This document shows, piece after piece, positions 22,351-33,491 of a stretch of DNA of 64,000 nucleotides. The translations under genes and the position numbers were made by a program. This stretch comes from Eudorina sp. 2006-703-Eu-15. Lineage: Eukaryota > Chlorophyta > Chlorophyceae > Chlamydomonadales > Volvocaceae. The notes beneath the pieces are model-generated. The model saw only the letters and a program-made list of their open reading frames with translations, ran no database searches and was not told the origin of the DNA. Positions within the stretch are counted from its first letter, which is position 1, and the number at the start of each line of letters is the position of its first letter. The stretch lies in the NCBI GenBank assembly GCA_003117195.1, contig BDSI01000061.1, positions 62,001 to 126,000 of the forward strand, read 5' to 3'.

Positions 22351-25300
22351 AGGAGGCGGCGTCGGCGTCGGCGGAGGCGGCGGCGGCGTCGGTGGAGGAC
22401 GCGGCCGCCTCGGCTACCTACCTGCTGGCTACCACCCCGGTCGCAAATCCCGCGGGCCTGTGGCCGCTGCCGGCGTCGTTCAACACGAGTGAACTGGAAG
22501 CGCTCGGCCTGGAGCCGTACGTCGTACGTTCGTACCTTCGTGCGCTCTGGTCCGTACTGCACCACCCCAACGCCGCGCCCGACATCCAGTCGCCGACGTT
22601 GATCAACTGGTTCCGGTGGGCGATGGGCTACGCGGCGCACTCTCTGTTGAGCGGCACGCCGCCGCCGTCGAGCCACGCCGCGTCGATGACGACGACGGCG
22701 ACGACGAATCCGCCGGCGGCGGCGGTGGAGGGTGGAGCGGGTGGCGGCGGCGGCGGCGGCGCTCCGGAGGTGCCCTCGTCGACACGCGCGACGGACGTGC
22801 TGCAGACCCTTTTTGTGCGCATTGCCTCTTTGGCGGGCAGCGCCGCCACCCGGGCCGCTTATGAGAAATCCATCTTTGGAAGCGCTGACGCGGCGGAAGT
22901 GACGCACGGCCCGACCGGTGGGTCGCTCGGGCGGGGGTGGGGACACTGGACACAATTGATTCACGGCGGGTCACGTCTAGGTGCAGCGAGTCCTGACTGC
23001 CACAGCACGAGGATGTGCGGTGGGGAGTTCTCGGTGTGTGTGTGTGGGGGGGGGTGTAGATGTCCGACCCATGGGTCGGGAGGAGGTCGCGGGGAGGGTG
23101 TAGAAAATTGGTCGAAGTGTTTATAAACTGAGCTGTCGCGGAGAAGTTGATAGAAATATTCAAACTGCGTTGTGGCGGGGAGGGGGCCCCCTTGGGTCGC
23201 ATATGTTGATCCTGCAGGTAGGGGTCTGAGGCGGCAACTGGGGGAAAAGGTCGGGTGGGCAGGTGGGAGATGGACTGGTGGGGGGAGGAGGGGACGTGGG
23301 CGGGCGCGCGGGGTGTCGCGAAGCGAAACCAAGGTCGCTGAGACGCGGGGCGGGGGGTTCGCGGAGGAACGGCGCGGCGTGTGGGTGTGGGTTTGAGTCG
23401 CGCGCCCACGGGTTCAAGCGGACCTTTTGCCCCGGCAGCAGCGCAGCCTTCCTTTCCCAACGTCTTATCCAGTTCCTGCGCCCCGCCCGCTGCCACCCAC
23501 CCCGCCCCCGCCCCCGCCATGTCGGGGCCCCTCCTCCCCCGCCCGCGACCGCGACCGCGACCGCGTGTACCCCCGCGCCACCCTTGACCTGCTCGTGTAC
23601 CCTGTACCCACCACAGCTACCGTACCTCCCAACTCCCTCCAACTACCTCCCAACTCCCTCCCAACTACCTCCCAACTCCCTCCAACTACCTCCCAGCTCC
23701 CTCCAGCTACCTCCAACTATCTCCCAACTCCCTCCAACTACCTCCAACGGTCCGGTCTATGTCGCCCCCGCCTCCGCCCCCCCGCGACCCCGACCGCGTG
23801 TCCCCCCACCCACCCGCGCTGCAGACCTCGCGCGCCCCCATCACGGCCTGAGCTCCGGCTCCCTGTCGGCAGCCGTCGTCGTACCGCAGGTGGTGGTGGC
23901 CTTGGCGCTGGCACTCGCGGTGGGGTTGCTGGTGGTCCGGCGCCGGCGCGCCCGTCGGCAGCGCGACCTGCTGGGTCGGGTGCGGGCTCCCCGCGCGGGG
24001 CCGGATACCACGTTGCTCATCACCGACGTCCAGAACAGCACGGGTGGGTATGGATTGGGGAACAGCACGGGTGGGTGAGGGTGGGTGGGGGCGGGGGCGG
24101 GGGCGGGGGCGGGTGGGTGAGGGAGTGGGGGGGTGGGGGGGCGCGTTTAGGCGAGGAGACAAGTCCAGCACTAACCCAGTCACACGCAGAACACTGTGAC
24201 GAAGTTCGGTGGGGGGGTTGGGCTTGGTGCGCGTGTGTGGGCGGGTTTGCCTGCGGTGATGGGGTTTGGGTGATGGGATTTGGGTGATGAGGTTTGGGTG
24301 ATGGGGTTTAGGTGATGGGGTCTAGGTGATGGGGTTTAGGTGTTTTGGTTTGGGTCCGCGGACAAGCCAGGCAGGCAGGGGGTTTCGCTGGGAGGAAGGA
24401 TATGGACGCGTTGCGCCGCGCAGGCTGGCTTGTGTGCATCAACCGCTTTCCAACTACCTCTTTCGGGCCGCCCTCTGGGCCTCACGATCGACCCCCCCCC
24501 CGCCAGCAGTGGCCCCCTCCCCCTCCCCCTCCTGGAGGGGTTCGTCGCTGTCGAAGGCGCGATGTCTCTTCGGACGGCTCCACCCAGGTCACCCCTCCCG
24601 GCCACATCCACCCCGCCGGCCGCAGCCGTGGATGACGTGCGCCTGCGCTTGGCCTTCCCTCCGATCCATCCACTCTCCTCCCACCCTCGCTACCCATCGG
24701 TCATCTATACGATTTCCAGGACTGCGCTGTGGGTGCGACGCCTTTGACTTGCCTGTTTACTCTTGTTATTTTTATATTTCCTATTGTTTCCTATACCGAT
24801 CTTCTCAAGTCTCATTCCCTCGCTGCCCTCGCTGCCCTCCCTCTCCCCTCCCTCCCCTTCGCTCCCCCATCCCCTCGCTCCCCCGGCCCCCCATCGTGAC
24901 CCCCCAAACCAGCCCTGTGGGAGGCCCTGTCGGTGAGCTCCATGGACCTGGCGCTGCAGCTGCACCACAGCTGCATCCGGCGGCTGCTGGAGGAGTACGA
25001 CGGATACGAGAGCGCCACAGGTGGGTGGGGCGGGGGGCTGGGGGTCGGGTCTCCAATGGCCACCCCCGGAGGTGTGGGGGTGCGGGGGGTGGGGGGGGCG
25101 GGGGGTGGCCATTTAAGTGGTTCGACCCATGGGTCTTTTCCCTACCTCGATAAATGTGTCTACCGATTTATTATGCCCCTCCATCGGCTGCCTCCCCGCC
25201 CCGCCCCGCCCGCGCCGGCCTCCGCCTCAGAGGGCGACTCGTTCATTGTGGCCTTCGCCTCCCCCGCCTCCGCCACCGCCTTCGCCGCCGCCTGCCAGCT

Positions 25301-27662
25301 GGCGCTGATGGAGGCGGACTGGCCGGAGGAGCTGCTGCGCCACCCCGACGGCGCCGTAGTGCTGGTGGACCCACGGGACGCGGCCAACGGCGCCCCGACA
25401 AGCACCAACCCCGCTTGTCCAGGGTCGGCGGCGGCGGCGGCGGCGGCGTCGACGGGGCCCAGCACGGCGTTCGTACGAGTCGGATGCAGCGCGATACTCG
25501 CGTCGCAGCCGCCGCGGTCGCTTCGGCTGCCGCCGACGGCCGTCGAGACGGCGGCGGCGGCGCCGCCGCCGCCGCCGGACGTGCTGGGCCCGTTGCCCGC
25601 GGGCTGGGCTTCCGCTTCCCGCTCGGGCGTGCCGTACCAGCCGAGTGGCTACACGTGCCTCAGCGCCCAGACCCGGCACGTCTGTTCAGCGTCTCAGATG
25701 CAGTTCTGTGGCGGCGCCACGCCGGCCCACCGCCTCTCGTGGAGCACCGTACAGCAGTACCTCGCGGTACGGCCGATGAGCTTCAGCGGTGTACGACCCA
25801 GCCCTCCCACCGTTGGCCCCCGAGTGTCCGGCTCCGGCGGCCCGGTCCCCGCGCCGCCGCTGCCGCCGCCGCCGCCGCTCTCGCCGCCGCTGCTACCGCC
25901 GCTGCCGCCACCGCTGCCGCCGCCATTGTTGCTGCCGGTGGCGGGCCCCGCCCACCCACTGCTGCGGACGCGGCCTGTCTCGGCGCGGGGCGCGTCCCTG
26001 GCGGCGCTGGCGGCGGCGTCGCTCCGTACGACACCGTCGCGCTCCACCAACGGCCTGGCGACGGGGCCGCCCACCGCGGCAGCGGCGGCGGCGGCGCTCG
26101 CCGTCGCCTTGCGCTCCGTACCGGGCAGCGGCGGCGGGGTGCCGCCGCCGCCGCCGCCGCTTCCGCCGTCGCCGCTTCCGGAGAGCCAGGCCGGGCCCGA
26201 CCCAAGCTGCCCCTCTAGTGCCGTGACGCAGGTAGCGGGCCTGGTCAGCGAGACAGCCGCGGGGCCGGGCGCGGGGCCGGGCTGTGTTTCCGCACGGGCA
26301 CGGGCTCGCGTGGAACTCGTGCAACAGCAGCTACAGACGCAGCAACAGCAGCTACAGACGCAGCAACAGCAGCTACAGACGCAGCAACAGCAGCTACAGA
26401 CGCAGCAGCAGCAGCTACAGACGCAGCAGCAGCAGCTACAGACGCAGCAGCAGCAGCTACAGACGCAGCAGCAGCAGCAGCTGGGCGCCCAGGCCGAGTC
26501 GCCCGACAGCGAGCAGCTGCTGGTGACCAGTTGGATGTCGTCGGTGGCCAACAGCAACAACCAGGGGGACGAGAGCAACTCGGAGACGGGGACGTGGTGC
26601 CATTGGCACGAGCTGCTGGCGGCGAGCTTCCCGGTGGTGGCGGTGCCGACGGCGGCGGCGGCGGCGGACGCGACGGCGGTGGACGTGGCGGCGGCGGCCG
26701 GGTGTACGGCGGGCAAAGGGCCCATCTTTCGCCGCGATGCGAAGCAGGCGAGTGGGCCGGGGATGGGGCGCGGCGAGTTACGGCAGGGCACCGGGGGATG
26801 CGGGCGGGCGGGTTTGGGGCGTGGTTTCGGGGCGGGTGGGCTTGGAGGCGGGTCCGAAGGCGAGGGCGGGTGGTGCTGGAGATCCGATCAGTCATGGGGG
26901 GCTGTCGGTGTGGACAAGGGAGCGCGCACCGACCGCGACCGGCATGGGGGATCTCAGGTCAGGAGTCGAGTCGCTGGCTTTGGGGTTCGTCGCATTGGGG
27001 ATCGTCGCGGGAGCCGAATGCCCGGTTGCTGCAAGCGGCGGCATGCGCACCCAGCCGTGCACGTGCACGGGCACGGGCACCCGCATATTGCACCCATGTG
27101 CACCCAGCCGTGCATGTCACACCGAACCCACGCCATACGAACCGAGGGTCCAAGGCGGTTGATCCTGCCAACTAAGGATGCATGCGCATGTGCATGGCAC
27201 AGCGGCGTGACTGTGGACCCAAGGGTCATCGATCGATGTCGTACGTGCACGGCGCCGCAGCCCTGTTGGACATTCATTGCAACCCCCGAAATGCTCCCCA
27301 CGCGCGCGCGGGGGCTGTGTGCCCCACCCCCAAGTGCGCCCCATCTTGAGGGTTGTTTTTGAGCAGGCGCTTCCTGTACAGCATCCGTCTTCTGTGGTCC
27401 CTCCCTGCAGTCGTGTCTTCGGCTCGCGGACGGCCGCATCGTGGCGTTTCGGGGGCTGAGAGTTCGGATGGGGGTGAGTCGAGGGGCGGGCGGGCGGGCG
27501 GGCGGGGCGCGCAGGGGGTGCGGTAGCCGTGGTACGGCGAATTAGTACGGCAAGGGTACGACGGGTGGGCTCGGCCAATCAGGGCAGGTCTGACCAGGTC
27601 CGAATCAGTGAATCTGGGCTCGGGTTGGGCGGGGCGGGGCGGGGCTCGGGCGGGTGTGTGTG

Positions 27663-27700
<38 letters not shown>

Positions 27701-30700
27701 AAATAAACCGAGAGACACGACTTGCGAGGACCCTAATTGCGCACGCGGACGAGTGAGGCCGTTGGCTGCGCATCGCCGACAGGCCGGGGACGTGTATATA
27801 GAAAAGAGGGGCGACATGCGATAAAGCAGAAGCAAAGACATTGTGTCCCCGTAATGGATAGTCGCGGCTGTGCGGGCGGCTTACGCGGGGCTGCGACGGA
27901 CATGCAAGGGACAGCAGGACCCGACCCAGCCCGAGGTCAAACCGGTTGCTGGAGATGCAGCTGGGGAGGAACGTCGAGATTACGGTGCCAGCGTCCGGGC
28001 TCCAAGGCGTGTGTGCGCGCCGCGCCGCCTCGGCGATGGGCGTGCGCAAACAAGGATGCAACAGCAGACCCACGATCAAAGCAGCGAAAGGACAGCAAAC
28101 GCGAACCCGAAAGCTACAATACCCACCTAACCGGATTCGGAAGGCCAGCGGTAGGGTAGTCGCCGGCATTGCACATGTAGGGGGGCAAGGCAGAGAGGAC
28201 GTGAAGGCAGGCTAAAGATGGTAAAAATTGATCAAAGACAGGAATAAGTGACCAGTGTGCGTGACGGGGAGGCGGCGCGGCGAAAGAGGCGGGGAGGGAC
28301 GCGCGGCAGGGATAAATGGAGTGGCCGCGGGTCGCACGGCGGGTCGGACGGCAAGTACGGCAGGGGCAGTACGGCAAGCGAAGCGTGTGTGGGTGTGTGT
28401 ATCGTTACATATCTGCCGGGCCGACGCTGGCCGGGGGCGCTAACCCGCACCATACGGGAGACCGCCGAAGCACTCTCCCCCGGATTCGGGGGAGAGGGGC
28501 GTAAGGGGCCTCTGTCCCTTCGCTCTCAACCAAGGGCGCGCGCCCGATCCCTGAGGATCGGTGACAGCTGTGCCCCCTCAAGGGATTGGGCGGAAGCCCA
28601 TCCTGGGCGGTCTGCGCCTCGCAGTCCGCTGTTCAACCTCCTCAAGTCCTTGCAGCACCCAGGGCGCGTTCCTCAGCAAATCGGAGGCGCGCCCCTGCCC
28701 GGTGCGGTGCCCAACCTAATCGTACTAGCTAGGGTTGCACCCTCCGGCAGGCCTGCCTGCCCCGCTGAGCCAGAGCGAGGCGTCTCGCACGCGTCAGGCC
28801 TTGTTGGGTCCGGGTATGCAGTCGGGCGCTCCATGATGGGGCTATGGTTTGCACAAGGCAGCACATCACCACGTAAGCATCCCTGTCGTACATCCCCCCC
28901 CCGTCGCAAGCGGCCCTCGCCTACATGTCCAGCTGCCAACTCCCACTGGTCGGGCCCGACCCTCCTCGGGCACCCACGGATCCCTTATGTGCCCGGAAGT
29001 GGGCTTCCCTAGTCCGAATCCCTACCCCCTAGAGCCTCGCGCTGCTATCTATCCATCAATTGTTTACGTCTACTGGCTGCATGCAGCGGATCCGGCGTGT
29101 GGATCCGGCGGCGTGTGCGTGTGTTATCAAGGAGAAAAGCTGAGCCGCGAAAAAGCAGACCCGTGTCCAGCAATGCAACCGACGACTAAGACCGAGACCA
29201 GAGTTACCAATATGCCAGGGCGAAGTATGTCGACCATAAGTAGCCCCAAGGTGGTGTAGTCCGTGATGCTGTAGCGCCCCGTATCGTTGTCGAGCGCCGG
29301 TGGGCGCCGTTACGCCAGCAGAAGTAGCGGCTATGACGCCGTAGGCTAATGCAGACGAAACTCTACTAAACGTGCGCGTGTGTATATATATATATATTAT
29401 ATATATATATATGTGTGTATATATATGTGTGTGTGTGCAGTCTGCAGCCTGACACGCCTGAATCCCCCCCCCGGGTCTCTCGCCCCCGCCCCGTTCTTCC
29501 TGGTTCCCGCGACCTCCCCAGGGACCTGCAGTCGGGACTCTGAACATCCAGCACGGCTTCGTGCGTCTGGGGGACTGGTTTTTCTTTCGTTCCTTTTGAC
29601 TCCGCTGCTCCTCCGCCCGCCTAACTGGGCCTCCTCACCCCCTCCCTCCCTCCCTTCGCTCCCTCCCTCCCTCCCTCACCCCCTCGCTCCCTCGCCCCAC
29701 CAACGCACCCAGCTGCACTCGGGCCTCACCAACCCCCTCCACGTGGTGTTCAATCGGGTGGCCTCGTCCTACCAGTACTCGGGTGGGTGGCGGGGTGGGT
29801 GGCGGGGTGCTTGTGGCTGGGTTGGTGGGGTGAGACGGCTGGTTTGCAGGGGCAGTGGGGGCTTGGATGGCTGGATTGGTGGCTGGGTGCCCCGCCTCCA
29901 TAGGCATCGCTGTTCATCCGCCCCGCCCCCGCGGAGTCTTGATGCCGCCTCCCACCCGACCTCCCACCCGACCTCCCACCCGACCTCTTGTCCCCTTCCC
30001 CTTCCCCCTCTCTCTCTAATCCCGACTCACATATCGCCCTGCTCCGCCCACATCCCGCCCACCTCCGCCCGCCTCCCGCCCACCTCCCGCCCGCCCGCCT
30101 CCCCCTCCAGGCGACTTTGCCGAGGTGGCCCGGCTCGTGAGCGACGCCGCCCACGGCGGCATGGTGGTGCTGTCGGGCCCCGCCTTCGCCCGACTGAGGC
30201 ACTGCGTCGAGCACGGCGGAGGCGGGGGCAAGGGCGGCGGCGGCTTCTGGGGTGTCTGGGGCGCAGCCGACGGCGCGGCCTCCAAGGGCGCCAAGGCCCT
30301 CCGCAACGTCACACTGGTGTACGCAGGACACCACGTGCTGAAGCCCGGCGGCGGCAGCGCCGCCGCCGCCGCCGCCGCGGACGGCGCCAGCGTGGCGGCG
30401 GCGAAAGCCACCGCCGCAAGCGACGGCGTCGCCGCCGCCGCCGCCGTCAGCGGCCCCGCAGGCGGCCGCTGCAGCGGCGCCTGCTGCAGCGGCTCCGCCG
30501 GCTTCAGCGGTACCCTTTATTCCTCATCTCGGGCTACAGCCGACCCGCTGCCGACGTATCTGGCCACGCGCCCGATCGTCCCCAGCCCGCTGGGACGGAA
30601 CCCGTCGGGGAGGACGTTGTCTCCCCTGGCAACGACCTTGTACGACGGCAGTACGAGGACGCTGATGGCGACGACGCAGGACGTGTCCGTCTCCGACGCC

Positions 30701-32128
30701 GCCGTCGGGGCGACGGCGGGCGCCGGCCGCGCCGTCGACGCCTGCGTCGGCTTCGGCGTCGTCCAGTCTAGCCCCTCGGCGGCGGCCGCAGCCGAGGCGG
30801 CGGCGGCGGCGGCGGCGGCCGTCGCCGCCGCCGCCGCCGCTGCCGATTCCGCCACCGCGGGGCCAGACGTGGAGGCGTCGCTGAGGGCCCGCAGCGCGCC
30901 GATTGAAGCGGAGGCGCTCGGACTGGGCTGCTCGGTGCTGGAGTACGGCAGTAGTACGGAAGCGGCGAAGGATGCCGGCTTGACGCGGGACTGGAGGGCT
31001 TGCCAGTCGATGCGCTATGCGCCGAGGGCGACCAGCCTGACCCGTCCACCGCCGCTGGTGCAGCTGGCGTCTGGCGGCGGCGGCGGCGTCGACGGCGGCG
31101 CCAGTGCTGTTGCCGAGCGGACGGTGGAGTCGCCGGCGACCCATGGGGCCCTCCAAGCGACACCGCCGGCGCCCCACACAGCGCTGCTGCTGCAGCAGGA
31201 ATCACCCTCCCCGCCGCTACAGCCGCTACAGCCGCAGGCCGCGGGGGCGCAGCTGCAGCGGGGTTGGTTGACCAAATGGGTGACACCACCGTCCGTCAAG
31301 CTCATGCAGCTGCTGGGGTCACAACCGTGGCAACCGTCCCAACCGTCCCAACCGACACAGTCGCAGCCGCGCCACGGGCGCAGCTGCGGCGGCGACCCGT
31401 CGACCGTCGTACACTGGCGCCCGATCTGGGTACGGCGACTCAGGTCCTTCCTTCGCATGTCGTCGTCGACGCCGCGCAGCAACGTCCCCGACGCAACTCG
31501 TCACGCCGTGCTGCCCACGCTGCCGCAGCCGCTGTACCTGGCCGTCCCCGCCGGCCTGCTGTGCCGTCTGCCCCAGCTCCCTGCGCTCCGCAGCCGTTGG
31601 TCCTCGCAGCTGTCCTCCCTGGACGCCCCCACGGGGCTGATCACGGTGGCGTTCCTAAAGGTGGTGGGCGCCTCCACGCTGCTGGCGGAGCTGCCTCCAG
31701 GGGTGGCGGCTGGGGCTCTGGAGCAGTGTCAGCGGCTGGTGGTGGGGCTGCTGGGCGGCGCGGGGGGCTACCTGGTGGAGGGGTGCGGGGACGGACTGGT
31801 GCTGGCGGCGTTCGGGGCGCCGACGGCGGCGGTGGAGTGGGCGCTGGACTGCGTGGAGGGGCTCAAGCGACTGGTGGGTGCGGGGAGGGGGGGAAATGGA
31901 TTGGGGAACCGATACGTGGCACAGGAGGGGGGGAGGGGGGAGGGGGGGATGGAGGGAGGGGGCGAGGGAGGGAGGGGCTTGAGGAGAGCTGTGCCGCGAG
32001 GCACGTGAAACGGAGTATCCGGCAGAGAGTGCTTCGGCGGGCTTTGCTTCAGGGATGGGTTGGGGGTGGGTTAGCAGCCCTTGGCCAGCGTCGGGCTCGG
32101 TCAGAAATGCAACGATACTTACACACAG

Positions 32129-32203
<75 letters not shown>

Positions 32204-32810
32204 CGCACACACGCACACACGCACACACGCACACACGCACACACGCACACACGCACACACGCACACACGCACACACGCACACACGCACACACGCACACAC
32301 GCACACACGCACACACGCACACACGCACACACGCCTTTGGAGCCCGGACGCTGGCGACATAATCTCGACGTTCCTCCCCAGCTGCATCTCCAGCAACCGG
32401 TTTGACCTCGGGCTGGGTCGGGTCCTGCTGTCCCTTGCATGTCCGTCGCCGCCCCGCGTAAGCCGCCCGCACAGCCGCGACTATCCATTACGGGGACACA
32501 ATGTCTTTGCTTCTGCTTTATCGCATGTCGCCCCCCTTTTCTATATCCACGTCCCCAGCCTGTCGGCAATGCGCGGCCCACGGCCTCACTCGTCCGCGTG
32601 CGCAATCAGGGTCCTCGCAAGTCGTGTCTCTCGGTTTATTTTAACACACACACACGGGGCGCTGCAGCATCACGGCCTACACCACCTTGGGACTCCTTAT
32701 GGACGACATATTTCGCCCTGGCATATTGGTAACTCTGGTCTCGGTCTCAGTCGTCGGTTACATTGCTGGACACGGGTCTGCTTATTCGCGGCTCAGCTTT
32801 TCTCTTTGAT

Positions 32811-32899
<89 letters not shown>

Positions 32900-33446
32900 G
32901 CGGGTTCTGTTCCCAAACACACAGACCCCGGCGGCAGCGCAACCTCAATATGTCAATGACCAATTGGACCAACGTCCCTTACCCCTCCTCCCTTCACCAA
33001 GCCCACAGTTTGAATGTGTCTACCAATGCCAATGCCCTGCACCCCTGCCCCCTTGCACCCGCGCCGCCGCGCTCAGGACTGGGACCCCGTGCTGCTGGCA
33101 CACGAGCTGTGCGCGGAGCACCTGGACGCCCAGGCCCTGGCCGTGAAGCCGTCGGGCGTATCGGTGCGGGCCACGGCCGTGATGCCGAGGGTGCAGGCCG
33201 CGCTGGCGGCGGCGGGTGCGGGAGGGGGCCCCTCTGCAGTGGACGTGTTGGGGGCGGGCCCCGGCCCCGGCCCCGTACCCTCTGCGGTGATGCGTGGGGG
33301 AGGGGGTGTCAGCCCCGGGGCGGGTCATAAGGCCCTGCTGGTGGATCCGCTGCAGCGTACCGGCGGCGGCGTCGCGCTGGATCGCGGGCTGCGGATCAAG
33401 GTGCGGCGGGGATCCGGGGAAGTTTTGACGGGTGGGTGGGGACCGA

Positions 33447-33491
<45 letters not shown>

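Noticed and set aside
32049..32605. Long Cys/Val and His/Thr ORFs
   Set aside because: They are translations of CA/GT microsatellites plus the inverted repeat element A, inside a cyclase intron.
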